In this document: positions 27,393-35,563 of the stretch, piece after piece
How positions within the stretch are numbered: position 1 is the stretch's first letter
Layout of the letters: the number at the start of each line of letters is the position of its first letter
Assembly (NCBI GenBank): GCA_045631225.1
Contig: JAZQUG010000040.1
Location: forward strand, 1-64,000
Direction of reading: 5' to 3'
Source: Fimenecus sp045631225
Lineage (GTDB): Bacteria > Bacillota > Clostridia > Oscillospirales > Acutalibacteraceae
Length of the DNA: 64,000 bases
Program-made: the position numbers and the translations under genes
Notes under the pieces: model-generated
Told to the model about the DNA's origin: nothing
The model's database searches: none
Seen by the model: only the letters and a program-made list of their open reading frames with translations

Positions 27393-28646
27393 TTAATCCG
27401 GATAAGTCACTTGTCTGTCTGTAAATGTTTCAACAATTTTGCGGTAGATGTTACTTGCAGTTTTCTGAATTTTGCCCTTAACTGCAAATTCACAAGCCAT
27501 TCTGTATGTAAACTTGTCTCCATTTTCTTTTTCTGCCTTTACAGCTTTAAAATTGAAAATATCATATATACGAGATACCCGAGTTTGGTATTTTGAAGTA
27601 TCATTTTCATCAACCTCAATTATTCGGTAGCCACATTGTGTAGAATGTGCAAGTCCGATATAACGTGTGCTGATAGAATTGACAATATCAATCCCTTTAT
27701 GTTCAACTGCGAAAGCGTTTGTATGGTCGTGACCTGTAAACATTGCAAGTACATCACCTTGTTCTACCATAGCATCAAATTGACCAAAGTTCTCATAACC
27801 GGGGCAAGGATATTCTCTTATAGTTCCATAATTTACGCGGTCAGGGTCAAACATATAATACTCTTCTTTATTGTATAAGTGCTTATATGCATATGGCTTC
27901 CATGAATCTGACTTTTTAAGTACATCATAGATTTCGCCTACGATTATGTGCTGGAATACAAGAGAATGAATGATTTCACCATTATTATCCGACTTGAGCT
28001 TGTCAGATGTTTGTTTATACCATTCAATCTGGTCAGGCTTTACGCAACTATATCGTCCTTCTTCATCATAATCACCAGAATCGAATACCCAGAGGTTGAA
28101 TTTCACTTTTTTACCATCAGAAGAAATCACAGGAATATTATATGTCCCACAACCTGAAAGGGCTTCACCATCATCAACCGAAACGGAGCAAGAAAAAGTG
28201 TTGTAATATGCCATTAAATCTTCTCTTGTCATTGCACCTTGTTCTGAATCGTGATTGCCAAAAGTTACTGCAACAGGAATATTTCTTGATTCAAAAATAT
28301 TCATCAGTGCGTTAATCATTTTCTTCGTGTCATCTGCATTTTCACAATTCACAACATTATCACCTGTAATTATGACAATATCAGGCTTTTCTGTATCACA
28401 AGCTTTTTCAACCAACCGGATTGTCGGGTCAAAATTATGGTTAGAGTTCAAATGAGTGTCAGTAACATGTAAAATTTTAAGTTTTCCGTTTGAATCAAAC
28501 TTAATTGTTTTATCTGTTTTGTTTTTATTATTAGCGGGATTGTAATTTACTTCACTATATTTGGGTCTTATTAAGGGAAGTAAAACCCATAGCATCATAA
28601 CAAATATCAACAACAACGAAAATGCTGATTTAATTCGTTTTTTCAT
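27393..28646 (-). CDS. Membrane-anchored calcineurin-like metallophosphoesterase
   Basis: A 417-residue protein with one N-terminal transmembrane segment (about residues 6-27) without a lipobox, so the catalytic domain should face outside. The two-metal site is complete: HVTDTHLNSN (DxH), ITGDNVVN, TFGNHDSEQ, VFQHI and FTGHDHTNA. It belongs with purple-acid-phosphatase-like or calcineurin-like phosphoesterases, probably releasing phosphate from an external ester. It is a distant paralogue of the divergent gene at 29092: same length, same motif order and both anchored. It has its own promoter and converges with the lipoprotein gene. Confidence 0.88.
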   Translation of the reverse strand: MKKRIKSAFSLLLIFVMMLWVLLPLIRPKYSEVNYNPANNKNKTDKTIKFDSNGKLKILHVTDTHLNSNHNFDPTIRLVEKACDTEKPDIVIITGDNVVNCENADDTKKMINALMNIFESRNIPVAVTFGNHDSEQGAMTREDLMAYYNTFSCSVSVDDGEALSGCGTYNIPVISSDGKKVKFNLWVFDSGDYDEEGRYSCVKPDQIEWYKQTSDKLKSDNNGEIIHSLVFQHIIVGEIYDVLKKSDSWKPYAYKHLYNKEEYYMFDPDRVNYGTIREYPCPGYENFGQFDAMVEQGDVLAMFTGHDHTNAFAVEHKGIDIVNSISTRYIGLAHSTQCGYRIIEVDENDTSKYQTRVSRIYDIFNFKAVKAEKENGDKFTYRMACEFAVKGKIQKTASNIYRKIVETFTDRQVTYPD

Positions 28647-28682
28647 TGTCCCATCTCCAAAAAATATTTTTTATTATGAATT

Positions 28683-28711
28683 ATTATATCATTTCCAATA
28701 ACAAAAAGCAA
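28683..28711 (-). promoter_or_regulatory. Promoter of the minus-strand metallophosphoesterase
   Basis: On the minus strand TTGCTT (28711-28706), 17 bases, TATAAT (28688-28683), followed by GGAGATGG before the ATG at 28646. Confidence 0.6.
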
Positions 28712-28859
28712 TAAAAGGGAAGTACGTCAAAATGTGTGAATTGACTATCATTAATTTCTGTTAGAATTGTGAAAAATGTAATACAATCATAGGTTTTACA
28801 AGCACCATCAATTTCAATAATACTTTTTCTGTCCGGATGCACAAAAATTATCCTGTTTT

Positions 28860-29024
28860 TGTAGTTTAGAGTGACATAATTTTATATATAAATGTAAATG
28901 GATTTATAAAAAGTTGCGTGATTCCGGAATAGTTGAGTAACGTGACACAAACAAACCGAATAGACGATAAAAGCGTTGCAAGAGAAATGTTTTTGTTCTC
29001 ATATGCAACGCTTATATTTTTTTT
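28860..29024 (+). ncRNA. Candidate small RNA or riboregulator ending in a strong terminator
   Basis: The 445-base gap 28647-29091 has no convincing open frame on the plus strand. It contains an excellent plus-strand intrinsic terminator: AAGCGTTGCA (28971-28980) pairs with TGCAACGCTT (29004-29013), with inner GAGAA/TTCTC pairing, then eight T (29017-29024). No plus-strand gene precedes it, so some RNA must end here. A possible promoter is TTGTAG (28860-28865) and TTATAT with a 17-base spacer. The region 28905-28970 has possible pairing (GCGTGA with ACGTGAC-flanking segments) but matches no RNA class that I recognise. The start of the RNA is uncertain. It may be a free RNA or an attenuating leader of the gene at 29092. 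Confidence 0.4.
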
Positions 29025-29032
29025 ACATTTCC

Positions 29033-29061
29033 TTGAAAAAAATTATTGTTTATGGTATTTT
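29033..29061 (+). promoter_or_regulatory. Promoter of the plus-strand metallophosphoesterase operon
   Basis: TTGAAA (29033-29038), 17 bases, TATTTT (29056-29061). It lies just after the terminator at 28971-29024, so the operon could be transcribed independently of the upstream RNA. Confidence 0.45.
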
Positions 29062-29091
29062 AGGAGTGTAATTTTAAGGGAGTGTTGTATT

Positions 29092-30342
29092 ATGGTGAAA
29101 GCAAAAGGAAAAAAGACTTTGTTTATGATTTTTTCAATAATTATCGCTATTGCTGTTGTAATTACAGGTCTTAATTTATTCTCGGTTCAGAATCTTCTGA
29201 AAAAGGGAAATTCATATAACAAGGTTGAATTTGAAAACCAGCTTGTTCCACAAAAGGATTCAAACGGAAATTGGTATTTTACAACCGACGGAGATTTTAA
29301 GGTGATGCACATTACTGATATACATATCGGTGGTGGCTTTATGTCAAAAAGTGTTGATGAAAAAGCTCTTAATGCAGTTGCGGCAATGATAACAAAAGAA
29401 AAACCTGACCTTGTTATTGCAACAGGAGATATTACATTCCCTGTTCCTTACAGAGCAGGAACATTCAATAATCACAGCGGCATAAAAGCATTTGCAAATC
29501 TTATGGAGAATCTTGGTGTTTACTGGGATGTTACTTTCGGTAATCACGATGCGGAGGCATATTCATATTTTGACAGAGAAGCAGTTGCAGAGTTTTATGA
29601 AAACGAAGAATACAAATATTGTCTGTTCCAATCAGGCCCTGAAAATGTTGACGGTTACGGAAATCATGTGATTGAGGTTAAGAATTCACAGGGAATTATT
29701 ACTCAGGCTATGATTTTGATTGATTCTCAGGCTTATGTTAAGGATAACATTATTGAAAGCATTAAGGGTACTTATGATAATATTCATCCGAATCAGGTGG
29801 AATGGTATGAATCTGAAATTCAGCGTATGAATGCTGAAAATGAGAGGATAAGTAATCAGGCTGTGCCGGTAAAATCAATGGCTTTCTTCCATATTCCGTT
29901 AGTAGAGATGATTGATAGCTGGAATGAATTTAAGGAAAACGGATATAAAGACACAAAAGATTTTAAGTTTATTGAAGGCATAATGGGTGAAGGCGGAAAA
30001 GTAGTTTACTGTGGTCTTGGCGAGGATGACCTTTTTGAAAAAATGGTAGAATTTGGTTCAACTAAAGCAATGTTTAATGGTCATGACCATCTTAACAGTA
30101 CAACTTTTGAATACAAAGGCATTCAGTTCAGTTATGGTTACAGTGTTGACTATTTTGCATATTCAGGTATTGATAAGCTTGGTTCACAAAGAGGTTGTAC
30201 AATGATTACCTGTAAGCCTGATACAACATTTACTATTGATAAATACAACTTCTATTCCGACAGATATGATATAGAGGAATTTGCTCGTGAAGGTGTTACG
30301 ATGCAGTATGAAGATGTGACATATCAGGTGTCGGCAGAATAA
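29092..30342 (+). CDS. Membrane-anchored calcineurin-like metallophosphoesterase
   Basis: A 416-residue protein with one N-terminal transmembrane segment (about residues 9-30) and then the phosphoesterase domain with a complete two-metal site: HITDIHIGG, ATGDITFP, TFGNHDAEA, FFHIP and FNGHDHLNS. It probably acts outside the membrane. The ATG at 29092, preceded by GGGAG at nine bases, is chosen. The frame stays open 53 codons further upstream, but that extension begins at a non-ATG codon and runs through the terminator hairpin at 28971-29024. It leads a three-gene operon with an MFS transporter and a GH127 enzyme, hinting that phosphate release and sugar uptake are coupled; the substrate is unknown. 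Confidence 0.88.
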   Translation: MVKAKGKKTLFMIFSIIIAIAVVITGLNLFSVQNLLKKGNSYNKVEFENQLVPQKDSNGNWYFTTDGDFKVMHITDIHIGGGFMSKSVDEKALNAVAAMITKEKPDLVIATGDITFPVPYRAGTFNNHSGIKAFANLMENLGVYWDVTFGNHDAEAYSYFDREAVAEFYENEEYKYCLFQSGPENVDGYGNHVIEVKNSQGIITQAMILIDSQAYVKDNIIESIKGTYDNIHPNQVEWYESEIQRMNAENERISNQAVPVKSMAFFHIPLVEMIDSWNEFKENGYKDTKDFKFIEGIMGEGGKVVYCGLGEDDLFEKMVEFGSTKAMFNGHDHLNSTTFEYKGIQFSYGYSVDYFAYSGIDKLGSQRGCTMITCKPDTTFTIDKYNFYSDRYDIEEFAREGVTMQYEDVTYQVSAE

Positions 30343-30352
30343 TAAACAGGGA

Positions 30353-31753
30353 ATGAAAAATATTATGAAAGAAAGAATAAGCAAAAAGAATTGGTTTATA
30401 ATTATCATATTCTGTTTTATGGGCGGAATTGCGTGGAATACTGAAAATATGTATTTCAATACATTTATAACCAATGAAATATATGCTGATGTATCACAGT
30501 CGGCAATTCTTGGTTCAATGGAAGCTACAACAGCAGTAGCACGTATGGTGGCACTCTCTGCAATTGCAGCAGTTGTGACTACGTTTATTATGGGTGCACT
30601 CAGTGACAGACTTAAAAATCGTAAGATGTTTATTTCAGTTGGTTATATCCTTTGGGGTGTAGTTACTGCTATGTTTGGATTTATCACAAAAGAAAATGTG
30701 GCAAACCTCTTAAGCCTTACTGATGAAGCAAGAATTTTAGGCACAACAGTCTGGTTTATTATACTTATGGATATTGTAATGACCTTTATGGGCTCAACAA
30801 GTAATGATGCTGCATTTCAGGCATGGATGACGGATATTACTGTCCCAAAGCAAAGACCGGTTCTTGAAACAGTTTTATCGGTTGTTGGTACAATATCTTC
30901 ATTCGCAGTTACCGGTGTAGGCAGCTTTGCTCAGGCAGGTACTATTACATATAAGGTTTTCTTTATAGGCCTTGGTGTTGTAGTTACTTTGTGTGGCGTT
31001 ATGGGCTTGTTCCTTATCAAAGACCCGCCACATACAATGGAAAGAGAAGTTTCATCTAACTATTGGGCAGATCTTGTTTATGGCTTCAGACCATCTGTTG
31101 TAAAGGCAAATGCAAGACTTTATCTTGCTCTTGCATCATTCTGTCTCGCCATTGTTGCATTTCAGGTGTTTTATCCGTACCTTCTTACGTATGTTCAGTA
31201 TGTAATTATTCCTGACAATGGTGGAATATCAAATATGTTAAGACCACCTGTAATAATTACGGCAGTGGTTGTTGTTGGTTTGCTTCTTGCGTGTATTGTA
31301 ACACTTCTCAAACTATCAACAGAGAAAAGAGGAATTTGCCTTGTAATAGGTGTTGTTGTGTTGAGCTTAGGCTTCTTTATGTTGTCAACAAGTACAGGTG
31401 TCTATGTAATCCTTGTAAGCTTATTACCTGTTGTCCTTGGTAACGCTCTTGTGAATATTCTTTTCAGCGCTACTATCAAGGATTTCATTCCTGAGGGTAA
31501 AGCAGGTCGTTTTCAGGGTATTCGAATGATATTTTCAGTGCTTATTCCAATGGTTATTGGCCCTGTTATCGGCGATATGGCTTGTCAGAAAGCTGCACAA
31601 ACTATAATAAATGAAGCAAATGCAGAGGTAATTGTACCTGCGAAAAATATGTTCCTTTGGGCAGGTATTGTATGTGTCTTTGCATTGATTCCTTTGTATT
31701 TCCTTATTAAAAAAGGAATTGACACAGAAGAAAACAAAACAGAGAAAATCTAA
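30353..31753 (+). CDS. MFS sugar transporter-like membrane protein (GPH/melibiose-type)
   Basis: A 466-residue protein with about twelve transmembrane helices. The loop after the second or third helix, GALSDRLKNRKMF, is the MFS cytoplasmic signature, and DAAFQAWMTDITVPKQRP resembles the Asp-containing region of cation-sugar symporters of the MFS_2 type. It sits between an extracellular phosphoesterase and a cytoplasmic GH127 enzyme, so import of an arabinose-containing oligosaccharide or glycoside is plausible; this is inference. The start could be the ATG at 30353 or the one at 30365. The upstream GGGA is badly spaced for both. Confidence 0.75.
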   Translation: MKNIMKERISKKNWFIIIIFCFMGGIAWNTENMYFNTFITNEIYADVSQSAILGSMEATTAVARMVALSAIAAVVTTFIMGALSDRLKNRKMFISVGYILWGVVTAMFGFITKENVANLLSLTDEARILGTTVWFIILMDIVMTFMGSTSNDAAFQAWMTDITVPKQRPVLETVLSVVGTISSFAVTGVGSFAQAGTITYKVFFIGLGVVVTLCGVMGLFLIKDPPHTMEREVSSNYWADLVYGFRPSVVKANARLYLALASFCLAIVAFQVFYPYLLTYVQYVIIPDNGGISNMLRPPVIITAVVVVGLLLACIVTLLKLSTEKRGICLVIGVVVLSLGFFMLSTSTGVYVILVSLLPVVLGNALVNILFSATIKDFIPEGKAGRFQGIRMIFSVLIPMVIGPVIGDMACQKAAQTIINEANAEVIVPAKNMFLWAGIVCVFALIPLYFLIKKGIDTEENKTEKI

Positions 31754-31774
31754 ATATTGATTGAGATGAGAATT

Positions 31775-33586
31775 ATGAGTAAATGGAATTTTTATACTTC
31801 AAAAGAGATAAAACCACAGGGTTGGCTTCGTCGTCAGCTGGAAATTCAAGCAGAAGGTCTGAGTGGTAATCTTCATACAATATGGCCTGATATCCGTGAT
31901 AGTGCGTGGATTGGCGGAAATTGTGAAGGTTGGGAAAGAGTACCATATTGGCTTGACGGCTTTATTCCACTGGCATTTCTTTTAGAAAATAAAGAAATGA
32001 TTGCAACCGTAAAAAAGTATATTGATGCGATTGCTTCAGCACAGGAGCCTGACGGTTGGATTTGTCCTTGCAAAAACGGAAAACGAGAAAAATATGACAC
32101 TTGGGCAATTCAGCTTATATGTAAAACTCTTAAGGTTTATTATGACTGTTCAGGTGACGAAAGAATTCCCGATGTTATCTACCGTGTTCTTAAAAACTAC
32201 TATGAACTCCTTAAAAGCGACAGAATAAAGTTGTTTGGTTGGGGTAAATTCAGATGGTTTGAATCCTTCATTTCAATCAATTTTTTATATGAAAAGTATG
32301 GGGAAGACTGGATAAAGGACCTTGCAAAAATCATCAAAGAACAAGGATTTGACTATAATACAACAGTCGAAAACTGGAAAAAGCCAAGCCATATATGGCG
32401 AATGAATACTCACATAGTTAATATTGCTATGATGCTTAAAAGTGAAGCTGTTTCTCACGATTTGTTAGGTGAAGAATATACAGACAATGCAGAAAGACTC
32501 CGTAAAATTCTCGATAAATATAACGGCACTGCCTTTGAGGGCTTTACAGGTGACGAAGTTCTTTCAGGTCTTGACCCTACAAAAGGAATGGAACTTTGTG
32601 CTGTTGTTGAACAGATGTATTCATATGAAGAAATTTTTGCCCATACAGGTGATAACAAATGGGCAGAACGTCTTGAAGTTCTTGGATTTAATGCTCTTCC
32701 TGCTACACTCAGCGAGGATATGTGGACTCATCAGTATGTTCAGCAGGTAAATCAGATTGCCTGTCAGAAAACTATGATTATGGCACCGTGGAGCACAAAC
32801 GGTCCTTATGCACACACATTCGGACTTGAGCCGAATTATGGCTGTTGTACTGCAAATTTTAATCAGGGTTGGCCTAAATTTACATTGTCATCATTTATGC
32901 ATAATGGTAATACGATAATCAATTCAGTTATGTTGCCGTCTGTTCTTTGCCATAATGGTGTTACAATCAGTTTGGAAACTAATTATCCGTTTGAAAATAA
33001 AATGTGTTATTCAATAGATAGTAAAAAAGATTTTAATTTCGTAATCCGTATTCCATCTTTTGCAAGAAATCTTAAAGTCAATGGTGAAGATGCAGATGCG
33101 AAAGACCTTGAAATTGCAATAAGCACCGGCAAAACCGAAATTCAAGTAGAATTCGAGACAGCACCTTATTTCAAAAAGAGGCCGAACGACCTTTGTGCTT
33201 TGCAGATGGGCTCATTACTTTTCTCAGTTCCTATTGATTACGAAAAGAAAATGAGAGAATACACTAAAAAAGGTGTTGAACGTAAATACCCATATTGCGA
33301 TTATCAGTTTGTACCAAAGACACCTTGGAATTATGGCTATTCAAATGACCAGTTTTCAGTGGAGTTCAATGGAATAGGGGATGTTCCGTTTTCACAGGAA
33401 AATCCACCGGTAACCATAAAAGCAAATATGCAACAAATCAATTGGGGACTTAAATTTCCATACAGAAGTATTGCAAGAAAAATTCCAAAATCAAGAACAC
33501 CAATTTCCAAGGCTCAGAAAATTGAACTTTGCCCATATGGTTGTGCAAAACTTCGTATGACAGAAATGCCTGTTCTTAGCAAATAA
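31775..33586 (+). CDS. GH127-type beta-L-arabinofuranosidase (DUF1680)
   Basis: A 603-residue cytoplasmic enzyme. GH127 enzymes use a Cys nucleophile in a zinc thiolate cluster made by Glu-x-Cys and Cys-Cys. Here they are E273/C275 in GMELCAVVEQ and C357/C358 in NYGCCTANFNQG. The N-terminus (FYTSKEIKPQGWLRRQLEIQ) and VPYWLDGFIPLAFLLEN are family-typical, followed by an (alpha/alpha)6 barrel and C-terminal beta domains. It should remove beta-L-arabinofuranose or a related sugar from plant glycans. The ATG at 31775 is chosen for length match and the GAGATGAG before it; ATG at 31766 and TTG at 31757 are also in frame. It is the last gene of its operon, before a clear terminator. Confidence 0.87.
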   Translation: MSKWNFYTSKEIKPQGWLRRQLEIQAEGLSGNLHTIWPDIRDSAWIGGNCEGWERVPYWLDGFIPLAFLLENKEMIATVKKYIDAIASAQEPDGWICPCKNGKREKYDTWAIQLICKTLKVYYDCSGDERIPDVIYRVLKNYYELLKSDRIKLFGWGKFRWFESFISINFLYEKYGEDWIKDLAKIIKEQGFDYNTTVENWKKPSHIWRMNTHIVNIAMMLKSEAVSHDLLGEEYTDNAERLRKILDKYNGTAFEGFTGDEVLSGLDPTKGMELCAVVEQMYSYEEIFAHTGDNKWAERLEVLGFNALPATLSEDMWTHQYVQQVNQIACQKTMIMAPWSTNGPYAHTFGLEPNYGCCTANFNQGWPKFTLSSFMHNGNTIINSVMLPSVLCHNGVTISLETNYPFENKMCYSIDSKKDFNFVIRIPSFARNLKVNGEDADAKDLEIAISTGKTEIQVEFETAPYFKKRPNDLCALQMGSLLFSVPIDYEKKMREYTKKGVERKYPYCDYQFVPKTPWNYGYSNDQFSVEFNGIGDVPFSQENPPVTIKANMQQINWGLKFPYRSIARKIPKSRTPISKAQKIELCPYGCAKLRMTEMPVLSK

Positions 33587-33604
33587 TATATGAAACAAAC
33601 ACCG

Positions 33605-33635
33605 CTCCTGATATTATAAGTCAGGAGATTTTTTT
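33605..33635 (+). terminator. Terminator after the GH127 gene
   Basis: CTCCTGA (33605-33611) and TCAGGAG (33621-33627) form a 7-bp stem with a 9-base loop, followed by A and seven T (33629-33635). Confidence 0.85.
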
Positions 33636-33673
33636 GTGGTAAGTTATAAAAAAAGTTGAAGATACAAATTCAT

Positions 33674-33691
33674 TTTGACTAAATAGTCGAA
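33674..33691. promoter_or_regulatory. Inverted repeat upstream of the rex promoter (possible operator)
   Basis: TTTGACTA (33674-33681), AA, TAGTCGAA (33684-33691): arms match at seven of eight positions. It lies 35 bases before the rex -35 box. It does not match the published clostridial Rex operator TTGTTAA-N4-TTAACAA. Confidence 0.3.
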
Positions 33692-33725
33692 ATTTGTGAA
33701 AAGTTGTCCTTAACTATTGATTTTA

Positions 33726-33754
33726 TTGACATATATTGATAAAATATATAGGAT
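33726..33754 (+). promoter_or_regulatory. Promoter of rex
   Basis: TTGACA (33726-33731), 17 bases, TAGGAT (33749-33754), with a leader of about 115 bases to the ATG at 33877. Confidence 0.55.
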
Positions 33755-33779
33755 AAAATGAAGTTTTATAAACTGTCAA

Positions 33780-33800
33780 ATCGATACATATATTATCGAT
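33780..33800. promoter_or_regulatory. Perfect dyad in the rex leader (possible operator)
   Basis: ATCGATA (33780-33786), CATATAT, TATCGAT (33794-33800): perfect 7-bp arms centred about 30 bases downstream of the expected transcription start. It is placed where a bound repressor would block elongation. It is not the standard Rex consensus, so the binding protein is unknown. Confidence 0.4.
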
Positions 33801-33876
33801 ATTCACAACACTGATTCTTTTTACTTTAAGAAACACACCTTTTTTATTTAAGTTAAAGCATAAAGGAGGCGCGTCA

Positions 33877-34512
33877 ATGAGAATTGTTCCTGTTTCAAAA
33901 GCTACATTAGGCAGACTTCCGTTGTATCTTAACTTCCTTCGAAGAATATCACCGTATAAGGTTCCTTATATATCGGCTACATCCATTTCAAAGGAACTGA
34001 ATCTCGGAGAAGTACAGGTGAGAAAAGACCTTGCATCGGTCAGTGGTGAAGGGAAACCACGACTTGGTTATGCAACAGAAGAACTTGTAAAAGCTTTGGA
34101 AGATTGCCTTGGGTACAATGAATTGACTAATGCTGTATTGGTAGGTGTCGGAAAACTGGGAGGAGCACTGCTACATTATGAGGGCTTTGAACGGTTCGGT
34201 GTCAGAATCATAGCGGCATTTGATAAAAACGAACAGACAATCAATTCTGATTCTAAAACTAAAATTTTACCAATGAATCAATTTGAGAGTTTCTGTAAGA
34301 AATATAATATTCGTATTGGTATTATTACAGTAGTTGAAGAATCGGCACAGGATATTTGTAATCAGATGATTAAAAGCGGAATAACGGCAATATGGAACTT
34401 TGCTCCCTGCAAATTAGAGGTTCCGGATAATATTAATGTTCAAAATGAAAACTTAGCATTATCGTTAGCACATTTAAGCAATCAGTTGTCTTGTAGCCAG
34501 AAAAATCAGTAA
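33877..34512 (+). CDS. rex: Redox-sensing transcriptional repressor Rex
   Basis: A 211-residue Rex protein. The N-terminal winged helix (about 1-80) contains ISATSISKELNLGEVQVRKDL, with QVRKDL the DNA recognition helix typical of Rex. The C-terminal Rossmann domain has the dinucleotide motif VGVGKLGGAL at about residues 88-97. Rex senses the NADH/NAD+ ratio and releases DNA when NADH is high, opening fermentation and hydrogen-metabolism genes. AAAGGAGG precedes the ATG. It stands directly before the malate-fumarate-succinate cluster, whose own promoter begins inside the end of rex, so this cluster is a likely Rex target, though no perfect operator is seen there. Confidence 0.95.
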   Translation: MRIVPVSKATLGRLPLYLNFLRRISPYKVPYISATSISKELNLGEVQVRKDLASVSGEGKPRLGYATEELVKALEDCLGYNELTNAVLVGVGKLGGALLHYEGFERFGVRIIAAFDKNEQTINSDSKTKILPMNQFESFCKKYNIRIGIITVVEESAQDICNQMIKSGITAIWNFAPCKLEVPDNINVQNENLALSLAHLSNQLSCSQKNQ

Positions 34513-34519
34513 TTATAAT
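34491..34519 (+). promoter_or_regulatory. Promoter of the mdh-fumC-hdr-flx-frd operon
   Basis: TTGTAG (34491-34496), 17 bases, TATAAT (34514-34519), with the -35 box inside the last codons of rex. The start is expected near 34526. The 70-base leader contains AAGCA and TGCTT segments that could pair weakly. No TTGTTAA-N4-TTAACAA Rex site overlaps it. Confidence 0.6.
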
Positions 34520-34597
34520 ACAATGTAAAAGATAAGCAAAGGTCAAAACGGATGCTTTTCAATAATAAAAGAATTTTTTAGAAATGAGGTTCTAACT

Positions 34598-35539
34598 ATG
34601 AATAAAATCACAATTATCGGTTCAGGTAGCGTTGGCTCAACAATTGCATATACTGCAACTGTAATGGGTCTTGCATCAGACATTGTTATGATTGATATCA
34701 ACGAAGAAAAGGCTCTTGGTGAAGCTCTTGATATCAGACAGGGTATTCCTTTCTGTAATCCTGCAACTGTTCGTGCAGGTTCATATCAGGATGCTGTCGA
34801 TTCTGACATCGTTATCATTACATCTGGTCTTCCAAGAAAACCAGGTCAGACAAGACTTGACTTGGCACAGGCTAATGTTAATATCATGAAATCAATTGCT
34901 ACAGAAATCGTTAAATATGCTCCAAAAGCAACATACGTAATTGTTAGTAACCCGGTTGATATTCTTACATATGTTTTCTGCAAAACAACCGGTATTCCTG
35001 AAAAGAGAGTTATCGGTTCAGGTACAATTCTTGATACATCACGTCTTCGTGCAAGAATTGCAGAATATTATTCAGTAAACCAGAAGAACGTTCATGCATA
35101 TATCTTAGGTGAACATGGTGATACTGCATTTGTTCCTTGGTCAATCGCAAACATTTCAAATGTTCCTGTTGAGGATTACAGAAATGCTGTGATGAAGTCA
35201 GATTTATATCCTGAATTCAACAGAGACGAAGTTGAAGATTATGTTCGTAAGTCAGGTGGACGTGTTATTCAGCGTAAGGGTGCAACATTCTATGCTGTTT
35301 CAGTTTCAGTTTGTCACCTTTGCAAATGCTTATTGAACCCTATTGATACAACACTTACTGTTTCAACAATGCTTCATGGCGAATACGGCATCGATGACGT
35401 GTGCTTGAGCCTTCTTAACATTGTTGGTAATAAACAGGTTCAGGGTAAGATTCTTCTTCCACTCAATGACCAGGAAATCTGGGCTTTGAACAAGAGTGCA
35501 GAAAGTCTTAAAAACGTTATTAAACAAATTGAAATATAA
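34598..35539 (+). CDS. LDH-fold NAD-dependent malate dehydrogenase (annotated by homology as lactate dehydrogenase)
   Basis: A 313-residue member of the lactate/malate dehydrogenase family. The NAD motif is IIGSGSVGS (7-15), Asp33 would bind NAD rather than NADP, and the catalytic His is in ILGEHGDTA. The key point is the substrate loop: lactate dehydrogenases have Gln before KPG (NQKPGETRLDL), whereas this protein has Arg80 in GLPRKPGQTRLDL. Arg at this place (position 102 of the classical numbering) is the known determinant of oxaloacetate/malate specificity. With fumC 24 bp downstream and a fumarate-reductase-like pair in the same operon, malate dehydrogenase is the better call: oxaloacetate + NADH to malate. 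The rest of the loop looks more like LDH, so enzyme assay would decide. Confidence 0.8.
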   Translation: MNKITIIGSGSVGSTIAYTATVMGLASDIVMIDINEEKALGEALDIRQGIPFCNPATVRAGSYQDAVDSDIVIITSGLPRKPGQTRLDLAQANVNIMKSIATEIVKYAPKATYVIVSNPVDILTYVFCKTTGIPEKRVIGSGTILDTSRLRARIAEYYSVNQKNVHAYILGEHGDTAFVPWSIANISNVPVEDYRNAVMKSDLYPEFNRDEVEDYVRKSGGRVIQRKGATFYAVSVSVCHLCKCLLNPIDTTLTVSTMLHGEYGIDDVCLSLLNIVGNKQVQGKILLPLNDQEIWALNKSAESLKNVIKQIEI

Positions 35540-35563
35540 GAATGATAGAAAGGATAAACAGAA

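Noticed and set aside
28905..28970. Faint likeness of the region before the terminator to a cyclic-di-GMP riboswitch (CAAACC and AAAGC segments)
   Set aside because: The stems that define that riboswitch cannot be formed with the bases present.
28933..29091. N-terminal extension of 53 codons for the metallophosphoesterase at 29092
   Set aside because: It begins at a non-ATG codon and passes through a strong terminator hairpin. The ATG at 29092 has a ribosome binding site and gives a normal anchor helix.
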